This document shows positions 8,302-17,247 of a stretch of 51,469 nt of DNA, in pieces. The stretch is from NCBI GenBank assembly GCA_947448395.1, contig CANFNA010000003.1, positions 1-51,469 on the forward strand, in the 5' to 3' direction. The stretch is from Chthoniobacteraceae bacterium. GTDB taxonomy: Bacteria > Verrucomicrobiota > Verrucomicrobiia > Chthoniobacterales > Chthoniobacteraceae. How positions within the stretch are numbered: the first letter of the stretch is position 1; each line of letters opens with the position of its first letter. Under the pieces are notes generated by a model. That model made no database searches, was not told where the DNA came from, and worked only from the letters and a program-made list of their open reading frames with translations. A program made the translations under genes and the position numbers.

Positions 8302-8558
8302 GACTGAAAGAGGTCCAAGCTAATCGTTGCGACATCCCGATTCCAGCCATTCTCTTCGCACGAACTGAAAGGAACAAAGACGGACTTGTTCACGTCCATA
8401 AGAAGAGATGGAATTAAAACACCCTCATTCTTAATCTTCTTAACGGTGTGAGTAACTACACCAAAAGCTGTTCTACAGTTCTCAAATCGGAGTTCCACAG
8501 AGGCTAGGGCCGGTGGATAACATCCCGAACGTGATCTAAAAAGAACCTTCGAAAGCAT
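8298..8558 (-). CDS. Small protein of unknown function between rnc and nifS
   Basis: An 86-residue ORF filling the gap between rnc and nifS. Its stop overlaps the nifS start as ATGA, which is typical of translational coupling, and it begins 42 bp after rnc. The frame is closed upstream by a stop nine codons before the ATG. Residues 20-65 look like a structured beta-rich domain (VELRFENCRTAFGVVTHTVK, then LIPSLLMDVNKSVFVPFSS), and the tail ends WNRDVATISLDLFQS. There is no signal peptide, membrane segment or known motif, and only three cysteines (C13, C28, C68). Placement argues for a real gene. Function is not recognised. A competing minus-strand frame (8504-8776) overlaps rnc and looks like a shadow. 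Confidence 0.62.
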   Translation of the reverse strand: MLSKVLFRSRSGCYPPALASVELRFENCRTAFGVVTHTVKKIKNEGVLIPSLLMDVNKSVFVPFSSCEENGWNRDVATISLDLFQS

Positions 8559-8600
8559 GCAGCAGAAAGTTCCGACCGAAAATCAACCGGACTAAACAAG

Positions 8601-9341
8601 TTATTCAGTGGGTTGTTCACAGGACGATGTTTCACATGGCCCGATGGATTCACCAACACGTGTCTCCCAAACTTTAAGTTCCAGCGCCAGCCGAGCCGCT
8701 TGAACCTCTGCATCTTTTTTACTTCGTCCTGAACCACGTCCCAATTCTCGATTTTCCCAAACGATTCTCGAGACAAACTCCTTCAAATGCTCAGGTCCTG
8801 ATTGATCGATGATCTCGTAGATAGGGCTCAAAGGAGTGATTGCTTGGAGAATCTCTTGGAGGCGGCCCTTCGGATTAGCGTTAGCATCCTCAATATCGAG
8901 GGATTCAAGATGCTCCCTCGCTTCTGTGAGGACCATCCGTCGCACCGTGACATAGTCCGAGTCCAGATAGAGAGCACCCATCAAGGCTTCATACGCATCG
9001 GACAAGGATGAGGAACGCTGTCTGCCCCCAGTGGACTCTTCCCCTCGCCCCATCATCAGATACTTACCCAAATCCAAGGCTTCAGCGCTGTGCCTTAACC
9101 CTTCTCTAGACACCAACCGCGCCCGAATTTTGGTCAGCTGTCCTTCCGTTAAATCCGGATAGTGATCGAAAAGATACTCCGTGAAGATGAGCTGTAACAC
9201 AGCATCGCCAAGAAATTCCAACCGCTGGTTATCGAAGTGATGTCGCTGGGTCTCGTAACCCAAACTGGGGTGAGTCAGCGCTTCCGCAAGCAGCAGCGGA
9301 TTTCGAAACTTATAGCCCAAGCGTTGTTCCAGCGGATTCAT
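8601..9341 (-). CDS. rnc: Ribonuclease III
   Basis: A 246-residue double-stranded-RNA endonuclease that processes rRNA precursors and other structured transcripts. The catalytic domain carries the signature NQRLEFLGDAVLQ with metal ligands Glu42 and Asp46, and the second acidic pair Asp115 and Glu118 in SDAYEALMGALYLD. The double-stranded RNA-binding domain spans about 155-222, beginning NPKGRLQEILQ and including GSGRSKKDAEVQAARLAL. A short tail after residue 225 is cysteine- and glutamate-containing and probably disordered. It lies 23 bp downstream of alaS and appears to be part of the same transcript. Rnc commonly neighbours other translation and cell-cycle genes. This position next to alaS is a local arrangement. 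Confidence 0.96.
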   Translation of the reverse strand: MNPLEQRLGYKFRNPLLLAEALTHPSLGYETQRHHFDNQRLEFLGDAVLQLIFTEYLFDHYPDLTEGQLTKIRARLVSREGLRHSAEALDLGKYLMMGRGEESTGGRQRSSSLSDAYEALMGALYLDSDYVTVRRMVLTEAREHLESLDIEDANANPKGRLQEILQAITPLSPIYEIIDQSGPEHLKEFVSRIVWENRELGRGSGRSKKDAEVQAARLALELKVWETRVGESIGPCETSSCEQPTE

Positions 9342-9364
9342 CGTTATGCACTAGAGGCCCTAAT

Positions 9365-12109
9365 CTAAATCGACAGGAGCCTTTTTACTTCTTCAAGAGC
9401 GAGCGGAACACCTGCAGCCAGCTTGCCGGCGCCGCGGGCACTATCAACGCGGCCGCCCCCTTTTCCACCCACAAGCGCCGCAGCTGCCTGAACAATTTTT
9501 CCTGCGTTAAAACGGTCTTGAAGACCGTCAGGAACAGTGCACCCCAAAGAGACCTGTTCCCCCTGAATGCTTGCGAGGAAAGCAACACCCTCAAAACGGT
9601 GCTTCAAAGCATCAAGGGTAACTTGCAAGTCATCTCCAGACAGTCCGGGAAGTGTATGAACAATGGCAGTCATCTCGCCAAGACGGACAGACTCCGCCAC
9701 TAATGCCGCAGCACGGTGCGCACCTTCGCGCTGAAAAGCCGCCTTGAGATTTTTCTCCAGCTCCTTTTGATGCGATAAAAGCGCCTCCAATTTCTTCTCC
9801 ATTTCCGCTAACGGGCTTCCGAGGCGGGTTGCGAAGTCCTTTAACCTCTCCGCGTCAGCAGCAGCCAAGTGGCTAGCTCTTAGTCCAGCTACCGCCTCGA
9901 TCCGGCGAACACCCGACGCAATGGCGCTCTCCGCAACGATGCGGAACAAACCTAACTCTCCTGTTCCACGTGTATGAGTGCCGCCACATAATTCCATCGA
10001 ATAGCCGTCTAATTGGCCCGCAAAGCCCCCGATTTGAACGACGCGCACGACATCGCCATACTTGTCTCCGAAGAACTGTAGAATGTCTTGCCTCGGCTTA
10101 ATTTCGGCATACGGAACTTCAGTCCAACTCACCAATTGATTCTCCACAATGCGCGCGTTCACGAGCCGCTCGACATCCTTAACCTGCTGACCAGTTAACG
10201 GAGCGCTCGAAAAATCGAACGTCAGCTTATCAGGTCCCACGAAGGATCCCTTTTGAGACGCCTCTTTAGAAACCACTTCATGCAAGGCCCAATGCAATAG
10301 ATGGGTTACTGTGTGATGTCTTTCAATCGCCAGCCGGCGCTCGCGATCGACGGTTATCTGCACAGTTTGTCCAACCTCTGGAGCATCTTCACCCTCAATA
10401 AAGTGTAACCATACAGCACCGCTTTTTTGAGTGTTTTGAATCCTCCACAAATCCGCCCCGGAAGCGAGTTCTCCAGTATCGCCCACTTGGCCTCCGAGTT
10501 CCGCGTACGCACTGGAACTTTCCAGAACAACCGCGGTCTTGTTTTTTAACGTGACCACTTCGCAAACCTGCGTTTGCGTCGATAAGGAATCGAACCCCAC
10601 GAACTTCGTCTCTATCTGGGTCTCGATTTGCGAAAGCTCAATGATTTCCTTTTTCTGCGCCGCCCGCGCCCGATTGCGTTGCGCGTCCATAAGCGCCTCG
10701 AAACCATCGGTATCGATGCTCAGCCCGCGTTCCCGAGCCATGAGTTCCGTGAGGTCCAGTGGGAAGCCCGAAGTGTCATAGAGTTGGAAAGCAAACGCAC
10801 CAGAGAGCTGAGTTTCTTTGGCGCCCTCCAGACGAGTCGCTTCTTCTCCAAAAAGTTGAATTCCTCGGTCTAGCGTCTTATTGAACGACTCTTCTTCACG
10901 CCGGAGTACATCCTGAACAAAACTCTGACGGATTCGAATTTCCGGGAAAATATCGCCCATCGAACGAGCTAGCACATCTACCAATTTGAAGAAAAAAGGA
11001 TCCTTCAATCCCAGCAGTCGACCATAGCGAACGGCCCTGCGAAGAATGCGTCGGAGAACATAGTTTCGATCCGTGTTTCCTGGCTGAATGCCATCCGCTA
11101 TCGCGAAGGAGAGGGTGCGGATATGGTCCGCAATGACGCGGAAAGCGACGTCCCATTTTTCCTGCTCGGTGATGGCCACCAGCTGACCTGAGGGATTGGA
11201 CTGCGGAAGAGTGCTGCTGTAGCGTTTCCCGCTGAGTTTCTCCAGTTCGTCGAAGATCGGGCGAAACACGTCGGTTTCGTAATTGGAAATGCGCGCATTC
11301 CCAAACTCCGTGAAATTCTGGGTTCCTTGGATGATCGAACACACGCGCTCGAATCCCATGCCGGTATCAACATGTTTTGCCGGAAGTGGCGAGAAAGAGC
11401 CATCGGGGTTCGCATTGAATTGGATAAAGACGAGATTCCAAATTTCGATGCACTCAGCGGAACCCATGTTTACCAGCCTTCCGCCGGTGTCTCCTGCGGG
11501 AGTGAGATCAACATGCAACTCGGAGCAAGGTCCGCAAGGCCCCGTGTCTCCCATCATCCAGAAATTGTCTTTTTTGTTTCCGTTGACGATGTGGATAGAG
11601 GGATCCACCCCCGCGGAGCGGAAGAGGGCCGCCCAAATCTCCCAAGCTTCCTGATCCCTCTCGGCCGGGTCGCCTTTGGTTGGGTCAGGCTGATAGACCG
11701 TGGCGTAAAGGCGTTGTGGCGGAAATTTCCAGCGCCCGACAATGAGTTCCCAGGCCCACTCGATGGCCTCTTTTTTGAAGTAGTCACCGAACGACCAGTT
11801 CCCAAGCATTTCGAAAAAGGTATGGTGGTACGTGTCCAGCCCGACGTCTTCGAGATCGTTATGTTTTCCGCCGGCACGAATGCACTTCTGAGTGTCCGCG
11901 GCACGGGTTTGAAGCGAAGAGATCGCCCCAGCCCAATTCGCAACATCAGGAGCCTTCTTTCCCAAAAAAATGGGCACAAATTGATTCATCCCTGCATTTG
12001 TAAAAAGCAGGTTTGGAGAGTCTGGCATGAGACTCGATGAAGGGACGAGGGTGTGCTGTTTCTCCCTGAAAAAATCGAGGAACGACTGACGAATTTGGAC
12101 ACTGGTCAT
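9365..12109 (-). CDS. alaS: Alanyl-tRNA synthetase
   Basis: A 914-residue enzyme charging tRNA-Ala. The class II aminoacylation domain begins MTSVQIRQSFLDFFREKQHT and contains TNAGMNQF and the QTRAADTQKCIRAGGKHNDL segment. Next comes the editing domain with zinc-binding motifs RHHTVTHLLHWAL (HxxxH) and LCGGTHTRGTGELG (CxxxH), which removes mischarged Ser and Gly. The C-Ala domain at the end holds GGKGGGRVDSARGAG. The start at 12109 was chosen because family members begin a few residues before the IRQSFLDFF motif. An in-frame ATG at 12166 adds 19 Cys/Leu-rich residues unlike the family. The bases before the chosen ATG are pyrimidine-rich (GCCCGCCCTT), with no Shine-Dalgarno. Length is slightly above the E. 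coli protein (876). Confidence 0.96.
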   Translation of the reverse strand: MTSVQIRQSFLDFFREKQHTLVPSSSLMPDSPNLLFTNAGMNQFVPIFLGKKAPDVANWAGAISSLQTRAADTQKCIRAGGKHNDLEDVGLDTYHHTFFEMLGNWSFGDYFKKEAIEWAWELIVGRWKFPPQRLYATVYQPDPTKGDPAERDQEAWEIWAALFRSAGVDPSIHIVNGNKKDNFWMMGDTGPCGPCSELHVDLTPAGDTGGRLVNMGSAECIEIWNLVFIQFNANPDGSFSPLPAKHVDTGMGFERVCSIIQGTQNFTEFGNARISNYETDVFRPIFDELEKLSGKRYSSTLPQSNPSGQLVAITEQEKWDVAFRVIADHIRTLSFAIADGIQPGNTDRNYVLRRILRRAVRYGRLLGLKDPFFFKLVDVLARSMGDIFPEIRIRQSFVQDVLRREEESFNKTLDRGIQLFGEEATRLEGAKETQLSGAFAFQLYDTSGFPLDLTELMARERGLSIDTDGFEALMDAQRNRARAAQKKEIIELSQIETQIETKFVGFDSLSTQTQVCEVVTLKNKTAVVLESSSAYAELGGQVGDTGELASGADLWRIQNTQKSGAVWLHFIEGEDAPEVGQTVQITVDRERRLAIERHHTVTHLLHWALHEVVSKEASQKGSFVGPDKLTFDFSSAPLTGQQVKDVERLVNARIVENQLVSWTEVPYAEIKPRQDILQFFGDKYGDVVRVVQIGGFAGQLDGYSMELCGGTHTRGTGELGLFRIVAESAIASGVRRIEAVAGLRASHLAAADAERLKDFATRLGSPLAEMEKKLEALLSHQKELEKNLKAAFQREGAHRAAALVAESVRLGEMTAIVHTLPGLSGDDLQVTLDALKHRFEGVAFLASIQGEQVSLGCTVPDGLQDRFNAGKIVQAAAALVGGKGGGRVDSARGAGKLAAGVPLALEEVKRLLSI

Positions 12110-12211
12110 AAGGGCGGGCAAAGTGCAGCAGCATAGGGGAAGCTGCGCCCCTGAGCAAAGGGGCAAAACAGACCCTTACCAAGGGTTGGCCCTCAGAGAC
12201 TCACAGGCCTC

Positions 12212-13003
12212 TTACAAACCGAGGGCCGCTTTGGCCTTTGCCGCAGCCGCTTCGGCGCGTCTTGCAATCTCCTCGGGAGAGGGCAGGGAGGCCAAAACTT
12301 CTGGCGGTATGTCGGACGCGACGCTCGCCAGTTTGGTGAGGCATTTCTGCCTTTCCGCAAGAGCCTTGTCCGAGTCCCTTTCTTTTGAAAACCGAGAGCG
12401 TGCTTTTTCGGAGCGCTCGCGCAAAAGCGCATAAACATCGCCTCCCAGTAGCGAGGAAATATCGACCTTCATCTTTTCGCGCTGAAGGTCTGCGTCACTC
12501 ACCAGATCGCCATTGATAGGCCCTGCCTTATACTTTGGGAACATGATGGCCGCCTCGGGGCAAACCCTTGAGCAGGCGGGACAATTGGTTTTGCACTGGT
12601 CCTGATTTTGAACCTGCAACTTGCGATCGGAATCCACCCCATACACGCCGAAGAGGCAGAAAGACAAACACTGCATGCAATTAGTGCAGCGGTCGTAGTC
12701 AATTACGGGAAACCAAGGCTTCCAGGAGGCTGTGGCTGCAGCTCCTTTCTTCTGCCTACTTTCGCTCAAATGCCCATCGAAAGCGTCAGACCCAATCGAA
12801 ACAGCGGTGGTCGTGGGATCTGGAACGAGGGATACGAAGTCTCCTATCCACACGTCTGTGAGGCCTGGATCGTCCGCACGACGGACAGCCACGCCTTTAG
12901 AAAGGAGCGAGCGTATCGTCTCGAATCGCTCTGAGGGAGCGAGCGCTCTTGCGCCTTTGCCTTCATAAAGCGCCACGTGCAAAATGGGTTCGGAAAGAGC
13001 CAT
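12212..13003 (-). CDS. Ferredoxin-like protein with two [4Fe-4S] motifs
   Basis: A 263-residue cytoplasmic iron-sulfur protein. Residues 1-95 form an N-terminal domain of unknown function. The ferredoxin domain starts at WKPWFPVIDYDRC and has two cluster motifs: Cys106, 109, 112 and 116 (CTNCMQCLSFC) and Cys137, 141, 144 and 148 (CKTNCPACSRVCP). The second has three residues between its first two cysteines rather than two. The C-terminal 100 residues are helical and highly charged, ending in an Ala-rich segment. It should be an electron carrier or a cluster-bearing subunit, but the partner is not known. It lies 9 bp after a cysteine-rich gene, with which it probably acts, and 102 bp before alaS. 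The nifS gene in the same leftward run could supply sulfur for its clusters. Confidence 0.85.
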   Translation of the reverse strand: MALSEPILHVALYEGKGARALAPSERFETIRSLLSKGVAVRRADDPGLTDVWIGDFVSLVPDPTTTAVSIGSDAFDGHLSESRQKKGAAATASWKPWFPVIDYDRCTNCMQCLSFCLFGVYGVDSDRKLQVQNQDQCKTNCPACSRVCPEAAIMFPKYKAGPINGDLVSDADLQREKMKVDISSLLGGDVYALLRERSEKARSRFSKERDSDKALAERQKCLTKLASVASDIPPEVLASLPSPEEIARRAEAAAAKAKAALGL

Positions 13004-13012
13004 AACCTGTTT

Positions 13013-13393
13013 TTAAGATGGAGATGAAGGCTCGGCCTTCGCGGAAGTTGGAAGATTCGGATGAAGCTCCGGTCTCAACAGACCATCAATGGCCGTTTCA
13101 ATGCTTTCGGTTCGGAGGTTACAGATCTCTGTCATCGATGGATCCAGAGCAACTCCTCCAGCGCTGAACAACCATTTCACCGCCCGAGGATAGCATGCGG
13201 CTATTTTGAGCCCGCCGTTGCTGGTGAGTTCCTTAAGGAGGGGATCTTTCCGCGCAGACAATTCACAAAGATCCGCCACCGCTTCGAATGCGACCCCCGA
13301 CTCGCACAGTTTCCTCAAAACACCTTCCTTCACCTCGGAAGGGAGCACCTGAGCATACTGGCAATGGCAGTAAAGAATCCGGGGTGGGGTCAT
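13013..13393 (-). CDS. Cysteine-rich protein of unknown function, partner of the ferredoxin
   Basis: A 126-residue soluble protein with six cysteines: Cys9 and Cys11 in LYCHCQYAQ, Cys30 in LRKLCESG, Cys43 in ADLCELSAR, Cys67 in IAACYPRAVKWLF and Cys91. The spacing is unlike a ferredoxin but resembles proteins that hold a thiol- or metal-linked cofactor. The segment AACYPRAVKWLF recalls parts of heterodisulfide-reductase HdrA-type proteins, though the likeness is too short to name a family. It ends 9 bp before the ferredoxin and begins 30 bp after ugd, so it is almost certainly co-expressed with the ferredoxin. The last 15 residues (Ser, Pro, Ala and Lys-rich) look disordered. The proposed role, redox chemistry with the adjacent ferredoxin, is an inference. 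Confidence 0.75.
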   Translation of the reverse strand: MTPPRILYCHCQYAQVLPSEVKEGVLRKLCESGVAFEAVADLCELSARKDPLLKELTSNGGLKIAACYPRAVKWLFSAGGVALDPSMTEICNLRTESIETAIDGLLRPELHPNLPTSAKAEPSSPS

Positions 13394-13423
13394 TTTTCGG
13401 CAACGGAGAACGAGTGAAGCCTA

Positions 13424-14728
13424 TCAAGGCCGGCCTACTCCGTGGTAAGTGAATCCGAATTCACGCATGGTCTTTGGATTAAATAAATTGCGGCCATCGA
13501 AAATGAGGGGCGTATGCATGGCCTCCTTCACCTTAGAAAAGTCCTGATTCGCAAACTCTTTCCATTCAGTTGCGAGGATCAGAGCTTCAGCCCCTTCGGT
13601 GGCCTCCAAAGCCGAATGAGTGAGCTTCACTCCGGCGGGCAATAAGTGGTGTTCTACAGCTTTGGACATGCCCTTGGGATCATAGGCCGTCACGTGGGCA
13701 CCTTCTTTGACTAAGTGTTGGATAAGATCAATGGCCACGGAGTTGCGGACGTCGTCGGTGTCAGGCTTAAAGGTCAGGCCCCAGACGCAAATTCGCTTTT
13801 CACGCAGCACCCAAAGTGCTTCCCGGACCTTTTTGAGGAAGCGCTCCAGCTGCCCCGCGTTAATGTTTTCAACTTCTTTGAGCAGATGGAAAGGAACGCC
13901 TAGTTCGTCAGAAATAGCGATGAACGCCTTAACGTCCTTCGGAAAACAGGATCCTCCGTACCCTAATCCGGCATTGAGAAAGTTGCGTCCAATCCGCCGA
14001 TCCATGCCAATGCCGTCCGCGACCATTTCGACGTCCGCGCCACTGGCTTCGCAAATCGCAGAAACCGCGTTGATATAGGAGATCTTGAGGGAAAGGAAGG
14101 AGTTGGCGGCATGCTTGATCAACTCAGCCGAGTTGACATCCGTCACAAGAATGGGTGCCTGAAAGGGTTCATACACCCGCTTCATCAAATCTGTCGCCCG
14201 CTGCGAGGAGGAGCCGATGACAATCCGGTCAGGGTGCATCAAGTCAGGAACGGCACAGCCCTCTCGCAGAAACTCGGGATTGGAGACCACGTCGAGTTCC
14301 GCCTCCCGGTTATAGCGGCGAATGGTGGCTTCGACTTTTTCGCCGGTTTTCACGGGGACCGTAGATTTGTCCACGACCACACGATATTGACCGGGTTTGA
14401 GTACGCCTGCGATCTCGCGGGCGACGCGCTCGATGTATGTCAAATCGACACTGCCATCGGCTTGGGGCGGTGTGGGCACCGCAATGAATACGACCTGACT
14501 GTGATCTACGCCTTCTTCGATGGAGTTGGTGAAGCGCAGTCTCTTGGCCGCCACGTTTCGGAGGACCAGTTCCTCGAGACCGGGCTCATAAATTGGAATC
14601 TCTCCCCGGTGGAGCATGTCCACCTTTCGCTGGTCATTGTCCACGCAGATGACCGTATGACCCACTTCAGCGAAGCAAGCACCTGAGACAAGACCGACAT
14701 AGCCGGAACCAATAATGCAGAGATCCAT
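13424..14728 (-). CDS. ugd: UDP-glucose/GDP-mannose 6-dehydrogenase family, probably UDP-glucose 6-dehydrogenase
   Basis: A 434-residue NAD-dependent four-electron dehydrogenase making a UDP-uronic acid for polysaccharide or LPS-like envelope glycans. The N-terminal Rossmann domain starts MDLCIIGSGYVGLVSGACFA (GxGxxG). STVPVKTG is at 122-129, and NPEFLREGCAVPDLMHPDRIVIG is typical of the UDP-glucose enzyme. Lys205 and Asn209 lie in LIKHAANSFLSLKISYIN. The catalytic Cys261 is in GYGGSCFPKD. The C-terminal domain has GLTFKPDTDDVRNS, which binds the UDP-sugar. Length is normal. It follows lptD in the same leftward run, with a 141-bp gap, consistent with envelope work. The start is preceded by pyrimidine-rich sequence (CCCCTAACCTTCATC). 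Substrate choice between UDP-glucose and related sugars is not proved. Confidence 0.94.
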   Translation of the reverse strand: MDLCIIGSGYVGLVSGACFAEVGHTVICVDNDQRKVDMLHRGEIPIYEPGLEELVLRNVAAKRLRFTNSIEEGVDHSQVVFIAVPTPPQADGSVDLTYIERVAREIAGVLKPGQYRVVVDKSTVPVKTGEKVEATIRRYNREAELDVVSNPEFLREGCAVPDLMHPDRIVIGSSSQRATDLMKRVYEPFQAPILVTDVNSAELIKHAANSFLSLKISYINAVSAICEASGADVEMVADGIGMDRRIGRNFLNAGLGYGGSCFPKDVKAFIAISDELGVPFHLLKEVENINAGQLERFLKKVREALWVLREKRICVWGLTFKPDTDDVRNSVAIDLIQHLVKEGAHVTAYDPKGMSKAVEHHLLPAGVKLTHSALEATEGAEALILATEWKEFANQDFSKVKEAMHTPLIFDGRNLFNPKTMREFGFTYHGVGRP

Positions 14729-14869
14729 TTTAAATTGATGAAGGTTAGGGGAGATAACAGAGCCCGATTTGATGGGCTTTTTGAAGAAGAAGGAGCGTAG
14801 GTTTTCCGACCACTTGCGGGCAAGCGGGAAGCGGATAGGGGAACGGAGGGTATGGAGAAGGGTGCGGGA

Positions 14870-17128
14870 CTAGCGGTTTTTTCCTGAACCCGCACTGTCG
14901 AAAGCCGCGTTGTCGTACTTAAGCGGAATCCCCATCTTAGGAATGTCCTTTAATGAGAGACTCAGCATCACAGCGACGTCCTTTTTTGAGTCCAACTCGC
15001 GGATCACCAAGCTCAGGGATGCCGCCCATGAGCGCAGGTCCCGGTCGATGCTATATTGCTGAGACTCGGCAATCTTGGTGGCAAAATCGTAGCTGCTCAG
15101 AAAGCTAAAGGCCCAGTTGTCGTTTAACCGGACTCGAGCCCCGCCAGACACAAGGTTCGAGTTTGTAAAACTAGGGTGCCCCGAGAGATGCCGGTTGCCG
15201 AGTTGAACCGCTAGATCCTTCGTGACTTGTACATCCGCGTTCGCTCCAACCTCCGTAAACCCTTTGTCTAGTAGCGGAACTTGGCTATCCAGATTAAGTT
15301 TTACCCATGGAAGTGGCTGCCAATGAAGATTGTTGAAAACATTAGAATAAGACCCTTGCGAATACGGTAGCAAAGAGTCAAAGCCAGGCTTCTGCAGATT
15401 AGCATCTACAAACGATTCTAATTCGAGCCAGTTCAATGTCTCGTCATCCCTTCGCGTTTGTAATCGATTGCGTAGACCTAAGCGTACAACGTGCCAGTCG
15501 GATAACGAGTCCACCGCGTTGAAGTGAGATGGATCCACGGCCGGTAACTGCGTGCTGGGGCGCAAGCGGTCGAATTGAAGGATCTTGGATGCGTCTTGGT
15601 TGGATTGAACCCAAGACCACTCTGCAAATGGCTGAAAAATGTGCCGAAGACCGTCAAGTCCCCACGTCCGGCTTTCTACCGAGTCATAAACCCGAGATGC
15701 CTTAAATGATGCTTCCAACCCCGCATTCATGGAGAGTCGGGTAAGCGAGCCTCCTTTCGCATAAAGCGGGTCGCCCTCTTTCACGTGCGTATCGAAAACA
15801 CTCTGCCGATATTGCGTTGCACGCACTCCAACTTTCGGAACCAAACTCAACCAACCGTCGGCCACATAAGGGTAGGTCCACTGGTGAAACGTATCTTCAC
15901 GAATCGTATCGAAGTTGGTTAATCCCGACTCTTTTCCGAAGTGTCTTTGAAACTTGCCGACACTCGTTTCGCCCTCATAGAAGACTTTGCTATCCAAAAA
16001 CGGTTGGCGTTTAAGGTCGAGTGAAAGGGCAGGAGCCGTTCCCGAGCCTTCATATTGATTGTTTAGCCTCAGGCGTGTTTCCAGTGTCAGCGTGTAGTCT
16101 TCATCCCACTTGGTAAGAGCGAGTTGGGTGTCTGGATTTGGATCTTCCCTCATATCCTTTGGGGAAAAATCTCGCAGGAAACTTACATCACTCAATTTGT
16201 TGATGTTGATCGATGTATAGACGGTGTCTGAAAGATAGGCACGATCCTGGATGGATACGCGGTACCGGTTTGGCTGAATAGGCTGGTTGGTCTTTGAAAC
16301 AGGGTTATTCCCAGGATCTTGATCGGCGATGTAGTACGTCCGGAATCGACCCCAAGAAGGAACCTCGGTGGGTTTTGCCGCTGGGTGACCTTGCGCATGG
16401 GGCCAGTCCGCATCCAGCCCAAGACCTAAACCACGTTTTGACATGTAGTCCAACCGTGCCGAACCCTGGACTGTCTCTCCGAAAGGCATCGAAAAACGCG
16501 TCATCAAAAAAGCACCCCAAATTCCACGACTACCCGGCTCCAGCGAGAAGCTCTGATCGTTGTTTGCCGGCTGGTAAAGGTATGGAAGCCAGAAGACTGG
16601 AACATGGCCCACGTAAAGGGTGACATCCTCGTATTCAGCGTGGTCGTTCGGTAAAAACCGCACCGTTTTCGCCCTCAGGCTAAAAGACGGATCGGCGACA
16701 TTATCCGTCGTGATGAACCCTTTTGAGGCTGTAAAAACGCCCTTCTCGGCTGAACTAAACGAGTGTGCTTCAGCCATGAACGGTCCGGCAGATGAACGGA
16801 AAGCCGATCCCATGAAACTCTTGGACTGCAGATTGTAAATTGCGCGATCCCCAGTGAAGACCGCCCCATTCCGAAAAATCCGAACATTCCCCGACACCAG
16901 GACGTTCTTCGATTCGGTGTCATACTGGGCGTAGTCACAATAAATCGTATTCTCTCCCACAGCAATCACGACCCCCCCCTGAGCGATCGCCAAGTTTCCC
17001 TCCCGCCGCGTATCGATCGAGGTGATTTGAATCGGAGCGCTGGATGGGGCGGCCGAAACCTGAGTGACACAGGTCAGTAAGGATACCACGGCAGCCGTAA
17101 CAGCTGCCTTCAAGGGGTGGGGCTTCAT
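14870..17128 (-). CDS. lptD: LPS-assembly protein LptD-like outer-membrane protein
   Basis: A 752-residue protein expected to insert lipopolysaccharide into the outer leaflet of the outer membrane. The chosen ATG gives a clean signal peptide (MKPHPLKAAVTAAVVSLL through VSA-A). An ATG at 17209 would add 27 residues ahead of it. The N-terminal beta-jellyroll (OstA/LptA-like, about 35-140) has GVVIAVGENTIYCDYAQYD and LVSGNVRIFRNG. The barrel domain follows, with the family's LPNDHAEYEDVTLYVGHVPVFWLPYLYQP segment and alternating beta strands to the C-terminus. No disulfide-forming cysteine set like that of E. coli LptD is visible, which is common outside Proteobacteria. LptE and other lpt genes are not nearby. 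It lies between a secreted metalloprotease and ugd, consistent with envelope biogenesis. Family identity is good, and function assumes the organism makes LPS. Confidence 0.88.
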   Translation of the reverse strand: MKPHPLKAAVTAAVVSLLTCVTQVSAAPSSAPIQITSIDTRREGNLAIAQGGVVIAVGENTIYCDYAQYDTESKNVLVSGNVRIFRNGAVFTGDRAIYNLQSKSFMGSAFRSSAGPFMAEAHSFSSAEKGVFTASKGFITTDNVADPSFSLRAKTVRFLPNDHAEYEDVTLYVGHVPVFWLPYLYQPANNDQSFSLEPGSRGIWGAFLMTRFSMPFGETVQGSARLDYMSKRGLGLGLDADWPHAQGHPAAKPTEVPSWGRFRTYYIADQDPGNNPVSKTNQPIQPNRYRVSIQDRAYLSDTVYTSININKLSDVSFLRDFSPKDMREDPNPDTQLALTKWDEDYTLTLETRLRLNNQYEGSGTAPALSLDLKRQPFLDSKVFYEGETSVGKFQRHFGKESGLTNFDTIREDTFHQWTYPYVADGWLSLVPKVGVRATQYRQSVFDTHVKEGDPLYAKGGSLTRLSMNAGLEASFKASRVYDSVESRTWGLDGLRHIFQPFAEWSWVQSNQDASKILQFDRLRPSTQLPAVDPSHFNAVDSLSDWHVVRLGLRNRLQTRRDDETLNWLELESFVDANLQKPGFDSLLPYSQGSYSNVFNNLHWQPLPWVKLNLDSQVPLLDKGFTEVGANADVQVTKDLAVQLGNRHLSGHPSFTNSNLVSGGARVRLNDNWAFSFLSSYDFATKIAESQQYSIDRDLRSWAASLSLVIRELDSKKDVAVMLSLSLKDIPKMGIPLKYDNAAFDSAGSGKNR

Positions 17129-17247
17129 TGGACGAAAAGTAGGCCTAACAGAGGGACAAAGCATTGCCAAAGCCAAACGGGAAGTGTCACTCCGGAACCC
17201 AGCTGCCAAAGCGCATTTCGAGATCCAGACCCTAAAGGTCAGCTATC

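Noticed and set aside
9961-9977. Second parS-like site (TGTTCCACGTGTATGA) inside alaS
   Set aside because: Only the left arm and the core match. The right arm is lost, and the sequence encodes conserved AlaS residues.
11327-12040. A 237-codon plus-strand frame antisense to alaS
   Set aside because: It lies wholly inside a clear alaS gene on the other strand, and its translation has no domain or protein-like pattern.
14111-14686. A 191-codon plus-strand frame inside ugd
   Set aside because: ugd is well supported on the opposite strand, and this frame has no recognisable feature of its own.
14761-14782. Terminator-like hairpin AGCCC-N8-GGGCT followed by T's
   Set aside because: The T-run is on the plus strand, while both flanking genes are read leftward, so it cannot end their transcript as a normal intrinsic terminator. 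The stem is only 5 bp.
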